NCBI GenBank assembly: GCA_002454845.1
Contig: DKJQ01000200.1
Location: 5,093 to 13,538, forward strand
DNA from: Ignavibacteria bacterium UBA6688
GTDB taxonomy: Bacteria; Bacteroidota; Ignavibacteria; UBA10030
Reading direction: 5' to 3'
DNA: 8,446 nt
Within the stretch, counting starts at the first letter, position 1. Each line of letters begins with the position of its first letter. Of this stretch, positions 5,581-8,446 are shown piece by piece. The translations under genes were made by a program, and so were the position numbers. Under the pieces are notes generated by a model. It was not told the origin of the DNA. It searched no databases and saw only the letters and a program-made list of their open reading frames with translations.

Positions 5581-5603
5581 TTTTTTACTGCTCTGAAGTA
5601 CCT

Positions 5604-5647
5604 CAAAAAAAGGGGGCTTGCGGCAGAAAACTGGAGAGAACCCCCCT
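5604..5647 (-). terminator. Rho-independent terminator after the kinase/regulator pair
   Basis: On the minus strand AGGGGGG is followed about 24 nt later by CCCCC and then a run of seven T. The 6-bp G/C arms with a T-tract fit an intrinsic terminator, though the loop is long. It lies about 80 nt past the regulator's stop and about 25 nt before the sigma54 promoter of the next gene, separating the two units. Confidence 0.6.
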
Positions 5648-5680
5648 CCGTTCCCCAAAAATGAGAAGGAGAGTGGTGAA

Positions 5681-5688
5681 GGATTCCC
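5681..5688. promoter_or_regulatory. GGGAATCC octamer upstream of the sigma54 promoter
   Basis: GGATTCCC on the plus strand, GGGAATCC on the minus strand, about 130 bp upstream of the predicted sigma54 start at 5553. It is the same octamer as the three copies in the gap before the cytochrome gene. A candidate upstream activator site. Confidence 0.35.
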
Positions 5689-5707
5689 ATTCTTTAGAAG
5701 GGGGTTG

Positions 5708-5723
5708 GATCGGGGGAGCGATC
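5708..5723. promoter_or_regulatory. Dyad GATCG-N6-CGATC, possible enhancer site
   Basis: A perfect 5-bp inverted repeat with a 6-nt spacer, lying just past the regulator's stop codon and about 160 bp upstream of the predicted sigma54 start site. That distance suits enhancer binding by an NtrC-type activator. Short dyads also occur by chance, so the role is only inferred. Confidence 0.3.
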
Positions 5724-5729
5724 GGGATG

Positions 5730-7097
5730 TCAGCGGGTGGGGATGTCCAACTCCTCCATTTTGCGGTAGAGGGACGAGAGGCTTACTCCGAGCGATTGTG
5801 CGGCCCCTTCCTTGTTACGATCGTGACTAGTGAGGACTTGCTCAATGTACGACCGTTCAAAGAGCTTGACCGCCTCTTTTAAGGTTTTTTGCCCTTTGTG
5901 CGTTTCCAGTGGATGTTCCATTGCGAGGCGGCGAAAGGACTCGGGCATATGTTCGACGCCGATAAACTCCGCATCACAAAAAATCACCGCACGTTCGATA
6001 ATGTTCTCCAGCTCACGCACCTCGCCCTTCCATTGGTAGTGCACCAATGCATTCATCGCCTCGTTGGTAAATCCCTGGATGGGCCGCCCCATCTGGTTCT
6101 TGCATATATCAAGGAAGTGCTGAGCAAGGAGCGGGACATCCTCCGGGCGCTCTGAGAGTGAAGGAAGATCGATTTCAACCACGTTCAGCCTGTAATAAAG
6201 GTCCTCCCGGAAGCGCTCCTCCTCCACCTCTTTTTTAAGGTTCTTGTTCGTCGCGGCGATGATGCGGATATCGACCTTGATCGAATCGGTGGTCCCCACG
6301 GGGTTGATCTCTTTTTGCTCGATGGCCCGGAGCAGTTTCACCTGCAGATGAAGAGGAATTTCACTTACCTCGTCAAGAAAGACCGAGCCTCCGTCCGCAA
6401 CCTTGAACAGTCCCTCCTTGTCGGCGGTCGCGCCGGTAAAAGACCCTTTTTTATGGCCAAAGAGCTCACTTTCGAAGAGTGTTTCCACGATCGCCCCACA
6501 ATTGATCGCCACAAACCGTTTCTGTTTCCGATTGCCATTATAATGAATGGCCCGGGCCACAAGCTCCTTCCCTGTCCCGCTCTTCCCCGCGATGAGCACG
6601 CTCCCCTCGCTGGTCGAAACACGTTTGATCATTTCGAACACGCGCCGCATGCTTTCGCTCTGGCCAATAATATTCTGAAAATCGTACGTCCGGTTCAGTT
6701 CCTGCCGGAGCAACGAATTCTCGAGCAGCAGGCCGCGATGGTCGAACAGTCGTTTAATCCTGGGCAGGAGATCATCAAAGTCAATGGGCTTCAGGATATA
6801 GTCGTAGGCGCCCCGGCGGAGCGCTTTGACGGCGGTTTCGATGGATCCATAGGCCGTGACGATCATGACGAACGTTTGGGGCGTGCGTTGAGTGATCCGC
6901 TCCAACAGCTCCGTCCCCCGCATCTCCGGCATTTCGATATCCGTGATGACGAGGTCGTAGGGCGCCGCTTCCTGCCTTCCAAGCGCTTCCCTGCCGTTCC
7001 CCGCATCGTCCACGTGATATCCCTCCTTCTTCAGGACAAAGCTCAGGGACTCGCGAATGATCTGCTCGTCATCGACTACCAGAATACGTTCTGCCAT
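5730..7097 (-). CDS. NtrC-family sigma54-dependent response regulator
   Basis: Transcription activator of 455 residues that, once phosphorylated, hydrolyses ATP to open sigma54-RNA polymerase promoters. Receiver domain 1-120: acidic pair Asp9-Asp10, phospho-acceptor Asp53, Thr81 and Lys103. AAA+ domain about 142-375: Walker A GKSGTGKE (171-178), sigma54-contact loop GSFTGA (218-223, Ser in place of the usual Ala), Walker B VFLDE (Asp242-Glu243), FREDLYYRLNV with arginines 297 and 303, and GEVRELEN at about 358. A Fis-type helix-turn-helix at about 405-450 ends in SLSSLYRKMEEL. The start MAERILVVDD was chosen because it opens the receiver fold exactly and is preceded by GAGAGG six nt away. The frame continues 36 codons upstream, but that part lies inside the kinase gene and reads as non-protein-like. 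Spacing of 2 nt after the kinase stop implies translational coupling. Target genes are inferred, not shown; the nearest candidate is the sigma54 promoter just downstream. Confidence 0.96.
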   Translation of the reverse strand: MAERILVVDDEQIIRESLSFVLKKEGYHVDDAGNGREALGRQEAAPYDLVITDIEMPEMRGTELLERITQRTPQTFVMIVTAYGSIETAVKALRRGAYDYILKPIDFDDLLPRIKRLFDHRGLLLENSLLRQELNRTYDFQNIIGQSESMRRVFEMIKRVSTSEGSVLIAGKSGTGKELVARAIHYNGNRKQKRFVAINCGAIVETLFESELFGHKKGSFTGATADKEGLFKVADGGSVFLDEVSEIPLHLQVKLLRAIEQKEINPVGTTDSIKVDIRIIAATNKNLKKEVEEERFREDLYYRLNVVEIDLPSLSERPEDVPLLAQHFLDICKNQMGRPIQGFTNEAMNALVHYQWKGEVRELENIIERAVIFCDAEFIGVEHMPESFRRLAMEHPLETHKGQKTLKEAVKLFERSYIEQVLTSHDRNKEGAAQSLGVSLSSLYRKMEELDIPTR

Positions 7098-7099
7098 GT

Positions 7100-8446
7100 T
7101 TATCCTCTCACTGGAAACACAACGGTAAATGTACTGCCCATGCCGGGATTGCTTTCGACACGAATATCCCCGCGGAAGTTTTTGACGATACCGTAACTGA
7201 CCCACAGACCCAGACCGGTCCCCTCGCCGACCTCCTTGGTGGTGAAGAAGGGCTCAAAAATCTTGTCCCGGTCATCCTTCGAAATGCCTTTGCCCGAATC
7301 GATCACGCGGATCTCGACATGCCCGTCGTTCATTCCAGACACGACCCGGATCGTTCCGGGCTTCCCCTCGAACGAATCGACCGCGTTGATGAGGATGTTG
7401 ATGAACACCTGCGTCAGCTGGTCCGCGACCACCATGAGCGGCGGGAGGGTATCCGTCAGCTCGACCTCGAACGCGATGTCCTTTACCCTCTTGCCGTACT
7501 GGACGATGTTGAGCGCATCGCGGACGATGCGGTTGACATCGGTCAGTCGCTCGACGTTCGTCGAGGGGCGCGAGAAATCCACAAGGTCGCGGATGATGCG
7601 CGCGATCCGGTTGATCTGATTCTTGATCAGCTCGAGTTTATCCTTCGCCGCCTCATCGTTCGTTGTCCGCTGGATCACTTGCACGAGCGAGGAAATCGAC
7701 GTGAGGGGATTGCCGACCTCGTGGGCAATGCCGGCAGCCAACGTGCCGATGCTCTCCAGCTTTTGCGAGCGGACCAGTTGCTGCTCCAGCATCTTCTGGT
7801 CTGTGATGTCCCTGTGCGCGCCAAGGAATCCCACTACCTTTCCGCCTCTGTCCACGATGGGGGAAATGAGCAGCTCAGTGTGCAACGGGCTCCCATCCTT
7901 CCGGCGGTTCTCCACCTGCCCCACCCAGACATTGCCGCTAAGGATGTACCTCCAGACTTTTCCCCAGAAGTCGTGGCTATGTTTTCCGCTGTTCAACATC
8001 CTGGGATTCTTCCCTATCAGATCCTCTTTCGAATAGCCGCTCGCGTGTTCGAAGGCCGGGTTGACATAGACCATCAATCCGTTCGCATCGGTGATCTGGA
8101 TCGGGTTGATCGTGTGTTTAATCACGTTCGAGAACCGCAGGTAATCGAGATCTTTCTTTTTCTGCTCCGTGATATCTTTTGCGATGAGCACCTGGTACCG
8201 CCGGTCCGTCCCTTCCAGCACTTTGATCACAAGCTCGACCTGGATCACCGCTCCCGTCGCCGTCACGAACTGGCTTTCGAGATACTTTGCCTGATCCGGA
8301 CTTTGCAGGAGGGAAGCAATCGCCTCGCGGCCGGATTCTGCGACAAGGAGGTCGATCTCTCTCCCATTGAGCTCGTCCGGGCTGAGACCAAGTTTCGCTG
8401 ACGCCGCAGCATTGTGATCCACGATCTTCTTCCCCTCATCCACAAT
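7100..8446 (-). CDS. PAS-domain sensor histidine kinase (5' end outside window)
   Basis: Sensor kinase that autophosphorylates on histidine and passes the phosphate to the regulator encoded next. The frame is open to the window edge, so the N-terminus is missing; numbering here starts at the GTG at 8443. What is left begins inside one PAS domain (about 1-95), followed by a second PAS/PAC unit (about 100-218, with GYSKEDLIGKNPRML and GAHRDIT). The HisKA helix carries the H box AAGIAHEVGNPLTSI (His241). The ATPase domain shows the N box (Asn353 in INILINAVDSF), G1 (VIDSGKGI, Asp382), the F box (FEPFFTTKE) and G2 (GEGTGLGL). All catalytic residues are present. No membrane segment is seen in the visible part, which suggests cytosolic sensing there, but the missing N-terminus could hold one. 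The class resembles NtrB-like kinases. Its stop lies 2 nt before the regulator's ATG, indicating one operon and a cognate pair. The signal is unknown. Confidence 0.95.
   Translation of the reverse strand: MVDEGKKIVDHNAAASAKLGLSPDELNGREIDLLVAESGREAIASLLQSPDQAKYLESQFVTATGAVIQVELVIKVLEGTDRRYQVLIAKDITEQKKKDLDYLRFSNVIKHTINPIQITDANGLMVYVNPAFEHASGYSKEDLIGKNPRMLNSGKHSHDFWGKVWRYILSGNVWVGQVENRRKDGSPLHTELLISPIVDRGGKVVGFLGAHRDITDQKMLEQQLVRSQKLESIGTLAAGIAHEVGNPLTSISSLVQVIQRTTNDEAAKDKLELIKNQINRIARIIRDLVDFSRPSTNVERLTDVNRIVRDALNIVQYGKRVKDIAFEVELTDTLPPLMVVADQLTQVFINILINAVDSFEGKPGTIRVVSGMNDGHVEIRVIDSGKGISKDDRDKIFEPFFTTKEVGEGTGLGLWVSYGIVKNFRGDIRVESNPGMGSTFTVVFPVRG

Noticed and set aside
6315..7196. Plus-strand frame of 293 codons opposite the response regulator
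   Set aside because: It overlaps a certain NtrC-type gene and shows no motif of its own.
7098..7205. N-terminal extension of the response regulator
   Set aside because: It would overlap the kinase gene, and the added residues do not resemble a receiver; the receiver starts exactly at 7097.
7319..8401. Long plus-strand reading frame (360 codons) opposite the histidine kinase
   Set aside because: The minus frame has full kinase motifs; the plus frame is an Arg/Asp/His-rich mirror with no domain, a usual by-product of codon bias.
1..8446. CRISPR arrays, tRNA or rRNA genes, transposases
   Set aside because: No regular spaced repeats, no cloverleaf or rRNA sequence recognised, and no transposase-like protein in any frame.

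Overview
This window is almost wholly coded on the minus strand and looks like a chromosomal piece of a free-living, electron-transport-rich bacterium of the FCB group (Bacteroidota or a relative, with Ignavibacteria-type lineages the best guess). The main clue is the end of the large cytochrome: an extracellular protein closing with the PNPFNPST motif and FlgD-like fold of type IX secretion (T9SS) sorting domains. The assignment rests on this protein style, not on a marker gene.

In transcription order (right to left): a PAS-PAS sensor histidine kinase cut by the window edge (7100-8446) is followed after 2 nt by an NtrC-type, sigma54-dependent response regulator (5730-7097). A likely terminator closes that pair. 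Then comes a textbook -24/-12 sigma54 promoter (5564-5580) facing an 89-residue stand-alone Fis-type DNA-binding protein (5211-5480), whose recognition helix contains the same eight residues as that of the regulator. A 63-residue single-pass membrane protein (4943-5134) follows, then a hairpin terminator (4849-4900).

A 361-nt regulatory gap (4582-4942) leads to a 923-residue secreted cytochrome with nine CxxCH haem motifs, FN3-like domains and the T9SS sorting domain (1810-4581), closed by a strong terminator (1701-1742). The next operon (1530 to 415) encodes a degenerate receiver-domain protein lacking the Mg-binding acidic pair, a DksA/TraR-type zinc-finger protein and a small helical protein. 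The last 414 nt have no convincing gene but are rich in inverted repeats.

Inferred wiring: the kinase senses a signal through PAS domains and phosphorylates the sigma54 activator, which switches on the Fis-like gene and perhaps the cytochrome. The octamer GGGAATCC occurs four times, all between genes, upstream of both the Fis-like gene and the cytochrome, and is a candidate binding site. The candidate undescribed system is therefore a regulated surface-electron-transfer module: a T9SS-exported nonahaem cytochrome governed by a two-component/sigma54 pathway with a small Fis-domain partner, beside a pseudo-receiver/DksA-like operon. The regulatory links are inference from sequence layout.
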